The notes beneath the pieces were generated by a model, which searched no databases, had not been told where the DNA came from, and saw nothing but the letters and a program-made list of their open reading frames with translations. Positions 20,790-29,516 of a stretch of 64,000 nucleotides of DNA are shown here, piece after piece. Source of the DNA: Vibrio gangliei (GTDB lineage Bacteria; Pseudomonadota; Gammaproteobacteria; Enterobacterales; Vibrionaceae). The translations under genes and the position numbers were made by a program. Numbering within the stretch: position 1 is the stretch's first letter; every line of letters begins with the position of its first letter. The stretch covers positions 806,001 to 870,000 of the forward strand of contig NZ_AP021869.1 of NCBI RefSeq assembly GCF_026001925.1, written 5' to 3'.

Positions 20790-23267
20790 TTAAGCAACTT
20801 TTGAGCTGACTGAGGGTTCAGTCTTTTTTGCGCTTAACTCACTTGGGTCGAAATCGTCCACATTAATGGTTTCTAAGCGGTAGAATTCAGCATCACGTAG
20901 GATGTTGGCTTCTTGTTCGTTTATCCAACCATTTTCTAAACCAATCTCAGCCACTTTATCTAGTTGTACAAAGGCGCGGCGTTGTTCGAGCTTTTTACAG
21001 ATATGATTAAACAAAGGTTCTGCCGTTAAAATCGTAACCAGAGCACGTTCAATGCGACCTGCTGGGTTATGCTCACTTGGTTCCAAATATTGATTGCGGC
21101 CAATACGAGAACGCGTTTCTGAAGGTGTTTGTAGAATTAACGCCACTTCGTTATCGAGTTTGTCGCTTGGCGCTTTACGTACTTTACCAAATGGCAGGAT
21201 GAGAACGCGCATTAACGCCGCTGCTCCACGCGATGGGAAGTTACGCAAGAAATCGTCAATCGCTTCTTCAGCTTGACGCAAGCTATCTTGAATACCCCAG
21301 TGAACAAGAGGTAAATCGGCTTCTTGATAGCCTTCTAGTTCAAAGCGTTTCAAGGTTGCAGAGCTTAAATAAAGCTGGCTGAGCACATCACCAAGACGTG
21401 CGGATAAACGTTCTTTACGTTTTAGTGAACCACCTAAAACCGCCATTGAGATGTCAGACATTAATGCGATGTTGGCACTGTAACGATTGAGTTTTTGGTA
21501 ATAGCCTTTGATTTGATCATGCACGATACCGTTGAAGTTAGCATCGTTTGGTACCGCATAATCGGAACCGCGACCATCGGTAATGCCTAACCACAAGCTT
21601 CGAATTGCGTTACTCATGCTAAAGCCGATGTGGCCAAAGACCGCTTTGTCAAAACGGGCCAGTGCATTCTTTTCACTAGAATGCGCCGCTTCCATTTCTT
21701 CTAACACATACGGATGACAGCGAATCGCACCTTGACCGTAAATGATCATCGAACGGGTTAAAATATTCGCACCCTCAACGGTGATAGCAATAGGTGCACC
21801 TTGGTAGCCACGCGCCAAGAAGTTGGATGGGCCCATACACACACCTTTACCGCCCACGATATCCATGGCATCAATGATGGCGCGTTGACCTCGGTGGGTA
21901 CAGTGGTATTTCACGATTGCTGAGATAACCGATGGTTTCTCACCAAGATCAATACCAGCGACCGTTAATTGGCTTGCGGCATCCATAACATAAGCATTAC
22001 CAGCGATACGTGCTAAAGGTTCTTCGATACCTTCCATGTGACCAATAGGTTGCTTAAATTGGCGACGAATACGGGCATAAGCGCCGGTTGCCAATGCGGC
22101 TGTTTTGGTTCCACCGGTTGAGTTTGAAGGTAGAGTAATACCGCGACCGACAGATAAACATTCCACCAACATACGCCAGCCTTGACCTGCCATTTCAGGG
22201 CCACCGATGATGTAGTCGAGTGGCACAAAAATGTTTTCACCTTGAGTCGGACCATTTTGGAACGGGACATTCAATGGGAAGTGACGGCGACCAATTTTGA
22301 CACCTTGAGTATCGGTAGGGATCAAGGCACAGGTGATGCCAATGTCTTCTTTATCACCCAGTAATCCCTCAGGATCGCGAAGTTTAAAGGCAAGACCTAA
22401 TACGGTCGCTACAGGGGCTAGGGTGATGTAGCGTTTATTCCAAGTTAAGCGCATACCGAGCACTTCTTTGCCTTCCCATTCACCTTTACATACGATACCA
22501 AAATCAGGAATGGCACCGGCATCGGAACCCGCTTCTGGGCTCGTTAATGCAAAACATGGAATTTCTTTACCTTCCGCAAGGCGTGGCAGGTAGTAATCTT
22601 GTTGCTCTTTGGTGCCGTAGTGTTGCAATAGCTCACCTGGGCCTAATGAGTTCGGTACACCCACGGTAGAAGATAGGACGCCAGAAACACCGGTGAGTTT
22701 TTGTAGTACGACAGATTGCGCGTAGGCAGAAAATTCTAAGCCACCGTATTTTTTCTTAATGATCATGGCGAAGAATTTGTGATCTTTTAGATATTGCCAG
22801 ATTTCAGGTGGTAAATCGGCCAATTCATGAGTGATCTCGAAATCACTGGCCATACGGCACACTTCATTTACAGGCCCATCAATAAAGGCTTGCTCTTCGG
22901 CGCTTAATTGTGGTGCTTTGATATTAGACAGTTTTTTCCAGTCAGGTTTACCTTTGAATAGCTCGGCTTCCCACCAAACAGTTCCCGCATCGATGGCTTC
23001 CTTTTCAGTTTGTGACATCGCAGGGAGGATCTGGCGAAACACTTTTAGAGCCGGTTTGCTGAACAGTGAACGACGAATAGATGGCACTGAAATCAAGGCA
23101 GCAACAATAATAAACAGGCCTAAAATAATCGGTGATAAGCCGCCAACTAAAGTCGAAGCGACCAACACGACAGCCATAGACGCCAAGGTAATGAGTTGGG
23201 ACTTACGATGATATAAACAAAACCCAAGCGCGATGAACGCGAGGATGAGAGTGAGTAGGGTGGCCAT
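20790..23267 (-). CDS. fadE: FadE acyl-CoA dehydrogenase
   Basis: FadE oxidises acyl-CoA to trans-2-enoyl-CoA, the first step of fatty acid beta-oxidation. The 825-residue length fits the large bacterial FadE type (about 815) rather than the ~400-residue mitochondrial type. Two N-terminal membrane segments (residues 1-65) precede the dehydrogenase core, which has [29 protein letters not shown] and the [14 protein letters not shown] region, and a C-terminal DUF1974 domain. It is divergent from gmhA, with a FadR-like operator in the gap. Confidence 0.95.
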   Translation of the reverse strand: MATLLTLILAFIALGFCLYHRKSQLITLASMAVVLVASTLVGGLSPIILGLFIIVAALISVPSIRRSLFSKPALKVFRQILPAMSQTEKEAIDAGTVWWEAELFKGKPDWKKLSNIKAPQLSAEEQAFIDGPVNEVCRMASDFEITHELADLPPEIWQYLKDHKFFAMIIKKKYGGLEFSAYAQSVVLQKLTGVSGVLSSTVGVPNSLGPGELLQHYGTKEQQDYYLPRLAEGKEIPCFALTSPEAGSDAGAIPDFGIVCKGEWEGKEVLGMRLTWNKRYITLAPVATVLGLAFKLRDPEGLLGDKEDIGITCALIPTDTQGVKIGRRHFPLNVPFQNGPTQGENIFVPLDYIIGGPEMAGQGWRMLVECLSVGRGITLPSNSTGGTKTAALATGAYARIRRQFKQPIGHMEGIEEPLARIAGNAYVMDAASQLTVAGIDLGEKPSVISAIVKYHCTHRGQRAIIDAMDIVGGKGVCMGPSNFLARGYQGAPIAITVEGANILTRSMIIYGQGAIRCHPYVLEEMEAAHSSEKNALARFDKAVFGHIGFSMSNAIRSLWLGITDGRGSDYAVPNDANFNGIVHDQIKGYYQKLNRYSANIALMSDISMAVLGGSLKRKERLSARLGDVLSQLYLSSATLKRFELEGYQEADLPLVHWGIQDSLRQAEEAIDDFLRNFPSRGAAALMRVLILPFGKVRKAPSDKLDNEVALILQTPSETRSRIGRNQYLEPSEHNPAGRIERALVTILTAEPLFNHICKKLEQRRAFVQLDKVAEIGLENGWINEQEANILRDAEFYRLETINVDDFDPSELSAKKTEPSVSSKVA

Positions 23268-23375
23268 CTTTATCTTCCTTATTATGATGAGTAAATAAAA
23301 CCAACAGCGTTGAAATTAATGTGTTGTTATTGGTGTGTAGCCATTGGTTTCAGTCGTTATTGTAGTATAGCTTTT

Positions 23376-23392
23376 ATCTGGTCTTACCAGTC
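23376..23392. promoter_or_regulatory. Candidate FadR operator upstream of fadE
   Basis: ATCTGGTCTTACCAGTC contains the inverted arms CTGGT and ACCAG around a three-base centre and closely resembles known FadR sites such as ATCTGGTACGACCAGAT at fadBA, which I recall from E. coli. It lies 109 bp upstream of fadE. FadR would repress fadE without long-chain acyl-CoA. The 345-bp fadE-gmhA gap holds nothing else that I recognise except A/T-rich promoter-like sequence. Confidence 0.6.
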
Positions 23393-23612
23393 ATGTTATT
23401 GTAATCGTCTTGTTGAGTAATTGTAAAAGGTTGGCGTGGTTAAAAAGTGATCTAAAGCATGAAATGAATGTTTTAAATGAGCGTTTTAACTTTTCAATTC
23501 GAAAAATAGGAAAAACAGTGGCCCAAATAAAAATTTACAACCAACGGGTGACAGCACAGATCCTTTATAGGTAAACTTCAAATTGACAATAATCCAAATA
23601 AGGGACATTCCC

Positions 23613-24191
23613 ATGTATCAAGATTTAATCCGAAGTGAATTAACCGAAGCGGCTCAAGTCCTCAATGCATTTTTAAGTGATGAAAAAAACATTCAAGATA
23701 TTGAAGATGCCGCAAAGCTGATCGCCAATTCATTCAAACAAGGCGGTAAGGTTTTATCTTGTGGTAACGGTGGTTCACATTGCGATGCGATGCATTTTGC
23801 CGAAGAATTGACGGGGCGTTACCGTGAAAATCGTCCAGGTTATCCTGGCATTGCGATTTCAGACCCGAGCCACTTGTCATGCGTGAGTAACGATTTCGGC
23901 TATGAATATGTGTTTTCTCGTTATCTTGAGGCGGTTGGTCAAAAAGGTGATGTACTGTTTGGCTTATCGACTTCAGGTAACTCTGGCAATATCCTAAAAG
24001 CGATGGAAGCGGCAAAAGAAAAAGGCATGAAGACCATCGCACTAACGGGTAAAGATGGCGGTAAAATGGCGGGTATTGCTGATGTGGAAATTCGTGTTCC
24101 TCATTTTGGTTACGCGGATCGTATCCAAGAAGTACACATTAAGATCATCCATATCGTCATTCAGCTGATTGAAAAAGAAATGGAAAAGTAA
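23613..24191 (+). CDS. gmhA: Sedoheptulose-7-phosphate isomerase
   Basis: GmhA makes D-glycero-D-manno-heptose 7-phosphate, the first step of LPS inner-core heptose synthesis. The 192-residue SIS-domain protein has the typical blocks [33 protein letters not shown] and [13 protein letters not shown] 23613 is chosen because it gives [10 protein letters not shown], the family N terminus, even though an in-frame start exists at 23583. yafJ follows after 46 bp on the same strand, as in E. coli (lpcA-yafJ). Confidence 0.97.
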   Translation: MYQDLIRSELTEAAQVLNAFLSDEKNIQDIEDAAKLIANSFKQGGKVLSCGNGGSHCDAMHFAEELTGRYRENRPGYPGIAISDPSHLSCVSNDFGYEYVFSRYLEAVGQKGDVLFGLSTSGNSGNILKAMEAAKEKGMKTIALTGKDGGKMAGIADVEIRVPHFGYADRIQEVHIKIIHIVIQLIEKEMEK

Positions 24192-24237
24192 TCGGCAATG
24201 TCGGTTAGTACAGTAAGTGGTCATTAAGGATAAATGA

Positions 24238-25047
24238 ATGTGTGAATTGCTCGGTATGAGTGCCAATGTCCCAACGGATATTTGCTTCAGTTTTACCGGA
24301 TTAATACAACGTGGTGGTAAAACCGGCCCGCATCGTGATGGCTGGGGGATCACTTTTTATGAAGGAAAAGGCTGTCGTAATTTTAAAGACCCGAATCCGA
24401 GCTGCCATTCTAAAATCGCTGAATTAGTACAAAATTATCCAATTAAAAGTTGTGCGGTGATCAGCCATATTCGCCAAGCGAATCGAGGTGGGGTCAATTT
24501 AGAAAACACTCACCCGTTTACTCGTGAATTATGGGGTAAGAACTGGACTTTTGCGCATAACGGTCAATTAAGTGGTTACCAAGATCTTAATACAGGCCGT
24601 CATCGTCCAATCGGAGAAACCGACAGTGAGTTGTCATTTTGTTGGATTTTGAGCCAATTGGAGCAGCGTTATCCAGAGCCGCCGCACCCAAGACAAATGA
24701 ACGATGTGTTCGAATTTATCGCTCAATGTTGTGATGAATTGAGAAAGCTTGGTGTGTTTAACATGCTGCTGAGTGATGGTGAGTACGTGATGATGTATTG
24801 CACCAATAACCTACATTGGATCACTCGCAGAGCGCCTTTTGGTCAAGCGACCTTAATCGATGAAGAAGTAACTATCGATTTTCAACAAGAAACCACTCCG
24901 AATGATGTGGTCTCTGTGATTGCCACACAGCCTTTAACCGACAATGAACGTTGGCATAAAATGAAACCGGGTGAATTTGGCGTATTTCAATTTGGTGAAT
25001 TGATTTTGGATAATAGCTTGGATTTGATTGATAAGCCGTTTGCGTAA
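24238..25047 (+). CDS. yafJ: Class II glutamine amidotransferase, YafJ family
   Basis: This 269-residue protein has the Ntn-type glutaminase fold: Cys 2 directly after the initiator Met (MCELLGMSAN) is the expected nucleophile, followed by KTGPHRDGWGITFYEG and the ISHIRQANRGG and FAHNGQLSGYQ motifs that shape the active site. It lacks a synthetase domain, so the acceptor of the released ammonia is unknown. It lies downstream of gmhA as in E. coli. The tandem repeat array a begins 11 bp after its stop. Confidence 0.9.
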   Translation: MCELLGMSANVPTDICFSFTGLIQRGGKTGPHRDGWGITFYEGKGCRNFKDPNPSCHSKIAELVQNYPIKSCAVISHIRQANRGGVNLENTHPFTRELWGKNWTFAHNGQLSGYQDLNTGRHRPIGETDSELSFCWILSQLEQRYPEPPHPRQMNDVFEFIAQCCDELRKLGVFNMLLSDGEYVMMYCTNNLHWITRRAPFGQATLIDEEVTIDFQQETTPNDVVSVIATQPLTDNERWHKMKPGEFGVFQFGELILDNSLDLIDKPFA

Positions 25048-25057
25048 GAGGATATTC

Positions 25058-25088
25058 GGTTCCTGGTTCCTGGTTCCTGGTTCCTGGT
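25058..25088. repeat. Heptanucleotide tandem array a (GGTTCCT, 4.4 copies)
   Basis: Four exact copies of GGTTCCT (25058-25085) and a partial GGT. It begins 11 bp after the yafJ stop. On a shifted register the unit is CCTGGTT, which resembles the CTCGNNN units of arrays b and c. Confidence 0.9.
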
Positions 25089-25110
25089 AACTAGGTTAAG
25101 GTTAAAGTTT

Positions 25111-25147
25111 CTCGGAGCTCGGGCGCGTTGCTGCTCGTCGCTCGGCT
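25111..25147. repeat. Degenerate CTCGNNN heptads between arrays a and b
   Basis: CTCGGAG, CTCGGGC, a nine-base gap, CTCGTCG and CTCGGCT lie in sequence. They look like a decayed or variable form of the same heptad, the last being identical to the unit of array c. Confidence 0.5.
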
Positions 25148-25178
25148 TTACCGTGGGTAGGGTCAGCAATAAAGTTGG

Positions 25179-25217
25179 AGATTGTGCTTGATATTACTGA
25201 GTCACTAAGCACAATCT
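25179..25217. other. 11-bp-arm inverted repeat before array b
   Basis: AGATTGTGCTT (25179-25189) and AAGCACAATCT (25207-25217) are perfect inverted arms with a 17-base loop. Array b starts three bases later. No T-run follows directly. It could still end the convergent yafJ or purN transcripts weakly. Confidence 0.55.
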
Positions 25218-25219
25218 TT

Positions 25220-25298
25220 CTCGCAACTCGCAACTCGCAACTCGCAACTCGCAACTCGCAACTCGCAACTCGCAACTCGCAACTCGCAACTCGCAACT
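25220..25298. repeat. Heptanucleotide tandem array b (CTCGCAA, 11.3 copies)
   Basis: Eleven exact copies of CTCGCAA (25220-25296) and a partial CT, with no interruption. It lies 62 bp beyond the purN stop. Period 7 gives stop-free reading in several frames, but nothing suggests translation. Confidence 0.95.
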
Positions 25299-25359
25299 GC
25301 TTTTGGCTTTTACTCTTTTTGGCTCTCTAAGCGAAGCGCACTCGGATCCCGAAACAGTC

Positions 25360-26016
25360 TTAATCTTCCGCGTATCCGTGCAGCCCCAACTTTTGACCAT
25401 CTAGATAAGCATGATTGCCTTGCATTTCCAATCGGCCATCAATAAACCATTGAGTGACTAATGGGTAGATTTGATGTTCTTGAACCAACACACGTTCTGC
25501 TAATGCATCTGCATCATCGTCTTCAAATACCGGGACTTTAGCTTGAAGAATCACCGGGCCGCCATCAAGTTCTTCTGTGACAAAGTGTACGCTTGTGCCA
25601 TGCTCGGTATCACCCGCATCAATAGCACGCTGGTGGGTATGAAGCCCAGAGTATTTCGGTAATAAAGACGGATGGATGTTGAGCATTCTACCTAAGTAAT
25701 GTTGTACAAAGTCTGCACTGAGAATACGCATGTAACCGGCAAGTATGACAAGATCAGGCTGGTAAGTGTCAATTTGTTGCATAAGTTCAGCATCAAACGC
25801 TTGTCGATCGGGTTGATTGTCTGGTGTTAAAAAGTCTTGCGCAGCAAGGGAGTGCGCTGGAATATTGTGTTTTTTTGCTCGTTCAAGCCCATAAGCCGAT
25901 GCTTTGTTTGAAAACACAGCAGTGATCTTGGCGTTAATTTGGCCTGACTCGCAAGCATCAATAATGGCCTGTAGGTTACTGCCATTGCCTGAAACTAATA
26001 CAACAATATTTTTCAT
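25360..26016 (-). CDS. purN: Phosphoribosylglycinamide formyltransferase
   Basis: PurN transfers formyl from 10-formyl-THF to GAR, the third step of purine synthesis. The 218-residue length is normal. MKNIVVLVSGNGSNLQAIID binds the phosphoribosyl substrate, LVILAGYMRILSADFV precedes the catalytic block, and NIHPSLLPKYSGLHTHQ holds the catalytic Asn and His. ATG 26016 follows AAAGG at correct spacing. It is the second gene of the purMN operon. Unlike the usual short purM-purN spacer, the 141-bp gap here carries array c, and the 3' flank carries array b. Confidence 0.95.
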   Translation of the reverse strand: MKNIVVLVSGNGSNLQAIIDACESGQINAKITAVFSNKASAYGLERAKKHNIPAHSLAAQDFLTPDNQPDRQAFDAELMQQIDTYQPDLVILAGYMRILSADFVQHYLGRMLNIHPSLLPKYSGLHTHQRAIDAGDTEHGTSVHFVTEELDGGPVILQAKVPVFEDDDADALAERVLVQEHQIYPLVTQWFIDGRLEMQGNHAYLDGQKLGLHGYAED

Positions 26017-26073
26017 GTGTTACCTTTGTAATACAAGCCCTTGAAAATAAAAGGAGCCTCAAACCAAAATCTT

Positions 26074-26153
26074 CTCGGCTCTCGGCTCTCGGCTCTCGGC
26101 TCTCGGCTCTCGGCTCTCGGCTCTCGGCTCTCGGCTCTCGGCTCTCGGCTCTC
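26074..26153. repeat. Heptanucleotide tandem array c (CTCGGCT, 11.4 copies)
   Basis: Eleven exact copies of CTCGGCT (26074-26150) plus CTC. It lies between purM and purN: the purM stop is at 26158-26160 and the purN start at 26016. It would therefore be transcribed in the purMN mRNA as AGCCGAG repeats, 58 bp before the purN start. The copy number equals that of array b. Confidence 0.95.
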
Positions 26154-26157
26154 AGTA

Positions 26158-27198
26158 TTAATTGATCTCGACTTGCTCTTCGCCTGCTGCCGCTTCTGCA
26201 ATGTGACCAATAACCCAAGCATTTTCACCTTCAGCTTTCAGTAATTCAACCGCAGCTTGAGCTTGAACTTGTGGTAGTGCAACGATAAGACCAACACCAC
26301 AGTTGAAGGTGCGGTACATTTCGTAAGTCTCAACGTTACCTTTTTGTTGTAACCAAGAGAAGATCGCAGGCCATTCCCAACTGTTTCCGTCGATTACCGC
26401 TTTGGTGTTTTCTGGTAATACGCGTGGGATATTTTCCCAGAAACCGCCGCCTGTGATGTGAGAAATAGCATGAATGTCATATTTCTCAATCATTTTTAGG
26501 CCCGATTTGATGTAGATTTTTGTTGGTTCGATCAGGTGTTCACCAATCGTACGGCCATTCAAATCTTCGTTAAGATCGGCGTTTGATACTTCTAAAATCT
26601 TACGGATTAGTGAGTAGCCATTTGAGTGTGGACCACTAGAACCAACGGCGATAAGAGCATCACCTGCGGCCACTTTTGAACCATCAATAACGTCGGCTTT
26701 TTCAACGACGCCAACACAGAAGCCAGCGACATCGTAATCTTCGCCTTCATACATGCCTGGCATTTCAGCCGTTTCACCGCCGATAAGTGCACAGCCAGCT
26801 TGTACACAACCTTCGCCAATACCCGCTACCACACTTGCTGCGGTATCAACATCCAGTTTGCCTGTTGCATAGTAATCTAGGAAAAATAGCGGTTCTGCAC
26901 CTTGTACGATAAGGTCATTGACACACATGGCAACTAAATCGATACCGATGGTGTCGTGTTTTTTCATATCCAAAGCCAGACGCAATTTTGTACCCACACC
27001 GTCGGTGCCAGAAACAAGAAGCGGCTGCTTATATTTGGTTGGAAGTTCGCATAGCGCGCCAAAACCACCGATGCCACCCATCACTTCTGGGCGACGAGTG
27101 CGTTTTACCACACCCTTAATTTTATCAACTAATGCATTACCTGCATCAATATCAACACCAGCGTCTTTGTAGCTTAGAGAAGAATTGTTACCGCTCAC
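26158..27198 (-). CDS. purM: Phosphoribosylformylglycinamidine cyclo-ligase (AIR synthetase)
   Basis: PurM closes FGAM to aminoimidazole ribonucleotide with ATP, step five of purine synthesis. The 346-residue length matches E. coli. Typical features are [20 protein letters not shown] at the start, [30 protein letters not shown], and [16 protein letters not shown] near the C terminus. It is the first gene of purMN and is preceded by a consensus PurR box. The stop lies four bases from array c. Confidence 0.97.
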   Translation of the reverse strand: MSGNNSSLSYKDAGVDIDAGNALVDKIKGVVKRTRRPEVMGGIGGFGALCELPTKYKQPLLVSGTDGVGTKLRLALDMKKHDTIGIDLVAMCVNDLIVQGAEPLFFLDYYATGKLDVDTAASVVAGIGEGCVQAGCALIGGETAEMPGMYEGEDYDVAGFCVGVVEKADVIDGSKVAAGDALIAVGSSGPHSNGYSLIRKILEVSNADLNEDLNGRTIGEHLIEPTKIYIKSGLKMIEKYDIHAISHITGGGFWENIPRVLPENTKAVIDGNSWEWPAIFSWLQQKGNVETYEMYRTFNCGVGLIVALPQVQAQAAVELLKAEGENAWVIGHIAEAAAGEEQVEIN

Positions 27199-27268
27199 GG
27201 GGATATCCTCGCTTTGATTTTGATTGGATGTGAAAAACGGCGCTATTCTAACAGGGGATGAAACAAAA

Positions 27269-27284
27269 AGGAAAACGTTTGCGT
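27269..27284 (-). promoter_or_regulatory. PurR operator upstream of purM
   Basis: On the minus strand this reads ACGCAAACGTTTTCCT, matching every fixed position of the PurR consensus ACGCAAACGTTTNCNT as I recall it from E. coli. It lies about 70 bp upstream of the purM start, where PurR with hypoxanthine or guanine would repress purMN. Confidence 0.88.
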
Positions 27285-27408
27285 CATTTTTTGTTTGCGC
27301 TATTTTTTTATCAATAGGCCATCATTTTAGATGATATCTATCAACCATTTCAGTGTGTTTTGGAGTATACTTGCCCCGTTTGTAAAAAATTTAAGCATGG
27401 AGTAGGAC

Positions 27409-28035
27409 ATGAAAGTCGTAGAAGTTAAACACCCACTGGTTAAACATAAACTTGGTTTAATGCGCGAAGGCGATATCAGCACCAAACGTTTTCGTGAATT
27501 AGCGACAGAAGTGGGTAGCCTTCTAACTTATGAAGCAACCTCTGATTTTGAAACAGAAAAAGTGACCATTAAAGGTTGGAATGGTCCAGTTGAAATTGAT
27601 CAAATCAAAGGTAAAAAAGTCACTGTTGTGCCTATTTTGCGTGCAGGTTTAGGTATGATGGATGGCGTACTTGAGCACATGCCAAGTGCGCGTATCTCTG
27701 TAGTGGGTATTTACCGCGATGAAGAAACGCTTGAACCTATTCCATACTTCAACAAATTAACTTCTCGTATTGATGAGCGAATCGCACTTGTGGTTGACCC
27801 AATGTTGGCAACGGGTGGATCAATGATTGCGACGATCGACTTACTGAAAGAGCAAGGCTGTCAGCAAATTAAAGTCTTGGTATTAGTCGCTGCGCCAGAA
27901 GGTATTGAAGCATTAGAAAAAGCGCACCCAGATGTTGAGCTTTACACCGCTGCTATCGATGAAAAATTGGATGATAAAGGCTACATTGTTCCAGGTTTGG
28001 GCGATGCGGGTGATAAGATTTTTGGTACTCAATAA
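27409..28035 (+). CDS. upp: Uracil phosphoribosyltransferase
   Basis: Upp salvages uracil to UMP with PRPP. The 208-residue length equals the E. coli protein. The PRPP loop is in [20 protein letters not shown], with [20 protein letters not shown] at the N terminus and [15 protein letters not shown] at the C terminus. It is divergent from purM, the usual enterobacterial and Vibrio layout, so purine synthesis and pyrimidine salvage share the intergenic control region. Confidence 0.97.
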   Translation: MKVVEVKHPLVKHKLGLMREGDISTKRFRELATEVGSLLTYEATSDFETEKVTIKGWNGPVEIDQIKGKKVTVVPILRAGLGMMDGVLEHMPSARISVVGIYRDEETLEPIPYFNKLTSRIDERIALVVDPMLATGGSMIATIDLLKEQGCQQIKVLVLVAAPEGIEALEKAHPDVELYTAAIDEKLDDKGYIVPGLGDAGDKIFGTQ

Positions 28036-28062
28036 AAATCAGTAAAATCACGGAATTATTTT

Positions 28063-28096
28063 GCAAAAAGCGGCTCTATTATTGAGTCGCTTTTTT
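28063..28096 (+). terminator. Terminator after upp
   Basis: AAAAAGCGGCTC and TGAGTCGCTTTTTT pair around TATTAT with one mismatch, ending in a T-run. Confidence 0.75.
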
Positions 28097-28205
28097 ATTT
28101 TCGCTCACAAAATTAAGATGTTGAGCTGAGCCAAGAAATTACCGTTTGATTCCTGTATGATTGCGGGCTTAAATTTTTTATCTTTGAACCAAAAACAGGT
28201 TTGTT

Positions 28206-29426
28206 ATGCGTTATCTCGTTGTTCCTATTATTGCCTCTTTGATTTTTCCATTTTCTGCTTTGGCAAAAACGAAAGTGGATATTTATCATGCCGAAGTGGT
28301 ACTGACTCAAGAAAAAAATGCCAACTCGGTGGCTTGGTCACAGGGGTTAGAGCAAGTTTTAGTGAAAGCTTCTGGAGATGCCAATATCGCCAACAACAGC
28401 GTGGTAAAAAAAGCCCTGCGTGACGGTTCGGATTATTTGGCGAAATTCAAATATGGCACATTGGATGGGCAAAAAAGCCTCGATATGCAATACAACCCAA
28501 AGCAAATTACGGCGTTACTGCAACAAGCCAATGCCACTTATTGGCCAGCAGAACGAGAAAACCTGCTGGTGTGGTTGGTGCAAGACGATAATGTGCAGCG
28601 ACAAATTGGCTGGGAACAATCGGGTTTAACGTCTGTTGAGCAACTCCAGCAGGCCGCAAAACAAGCCGGGTTACCTATCACTTTGCCACTGGGTGATATG
28701 GACGACATGACCAAAATTTCTGCCACTGATATATGGGGCAATTTTCCGGCGCCACTTGAAGCAGCCAGCGTACGTTACCCTGTTGATGCGGTGTTGGTGT
28801 TAAAACTCACACAAAATGGCAAGAGTTCAGAACTCAACTGGCAACTTTATGATAGTGCGCCACAAAACATTGAACAGAATCCACAGCCAACGTTAACAGG
28901 TATCGAATCAACAAAGGACACAGACGCTGCTGATGCCGGCCAGACCATCCAACTTGCTATGGGTAAAGTCAGCCAATATTACGCGCAAAAGAATAAGCCA
29001 AGCGGCAATGCGCAAGTGGCGGAAGGTGCCTTATGGGCTAATTTCACCGGTATTCAATCGGCTCCGGCTTTCTTTAAATTAGAGCGCTTATTAAATGGTT
29101 TAGACAGCGTAGCGACAGTACAAGTGCAATCGATTCAAGCCGATACAGTGACGTTCGATGTTCAGCTTTTGACCAATGAAGAAGATTTTAAAAAGCAGGT
29201 GAGCCAACAAAAAGGCGTGACACAGTTGAATGCACCTGTTGACCCTTCGGTTGTCGCGAAACAAGCGGCGCAAGAACACACTCCTGAACAGGGCAGCGCT
29301 GAAAGCGATTCTGTTATGGCTGATGATATGGCTTCTGACGCACCGAATTCAACGGATGAGTCATCTGCCAATCAACCTGCATTACAACCAGCATTAAATG
29401 ACCAGCTTTGGTTTGATTTGAAATAA
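28206..29426 (+). CDS. DUF2066 domain-containing secreted protein
   Basis: A 406-residue protein with an N-terminal signal peptide (MRYLVVPIIASLIFPFSALA, cleavage near Ala 20), so periplasmic or surface. The body matches what I recall of DUF2066, a Vibrio-type family of unknown function next to upp and purM. The region about residues 20-350 includes NSVVKKALRDG and DLQ-rich stretches; the C-terminal tail is Gln/Ser/Asp-rich. No catalytic motif was seen. The ATG at 28206 follows a purine-rich spacer. The assignment rests on context and recall and needs a profile search. Confidence 0.7.
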   Translation: MRYLVVPIIASLIFPFSALAKTKVDIYHAEVVLTQEKNANSVAWSQGLEQVLVKASGDANIANNSVVKKALRDGSDYLAKFKYGTLDGQKSLDMQYNPKQITALLQQANATYWPAERENLLVWLVQDDNVQRQIGWEQSGLTSVEQLQQAAKQAGLPITLPLGDMDDMTKISATDIWGNFPAPLEAASVRYPVDAVLVLKLTQNGKSSELNWQLYDSAPQNIEQNPQPTLTGIESTKDTDAADAGQTIQLAMGKVSQYYAQKNKPSGNAQVAEGALWANFTGIQSAPAFFKLERLLNGLDSVATVQVQSIQADTVTFDVQLLTNEEDFKKQVSQQKGVTQLNAPVDPSVVAKQAAQEHTPEQGSAESDSVMADDMASDAPNSTDESSANQPALQPALNDQLWFDLK

Positions 29427-29441
29427 TATTATTCTATACAA

Positions 29442-29475
29442 AACAAAGGGATCCAATTGGATCCCTTTGTTGTTT
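29442..29475. terminator. Palindromic terminator after the DUF2066 gene
   Basis: A perfect inverted repeat (arms 29442-29456 and 29457-29471, with core GGATCCAATTGGATCC) is followed by TGTTTT. It serves both the DUF2066 gene and the convergent yqhD-like gene, whose stop is 45 bp away. Confidence 0.75.
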
Positions 29476-29516
29476 TAGGTATTTATACCCAATTTCTAGG
29501 ATATAAATCAGCAGTA

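Noticed and set aside
25220..26153. CRISPR-like array
   Set aside because: The units are 7 bp in direct tandem with no spacers, and there are no cas genes nearby.
25102..26244. Open frames across the heptamer arrays on both strands, with 7-residue peptide repeats
   Set aside because: A 7-bp unit without stops is open in all frames by arithmetic. No ribosome binding site, conserved start or plausible protein is seen, and several overlap purN or purM.
29486..29515. Second copy of the fabZ palindrome (TATACCCAATTTCTAGG)
   Set aside because: Only the TATACCCAA half is shared and the inverted arm is missing.
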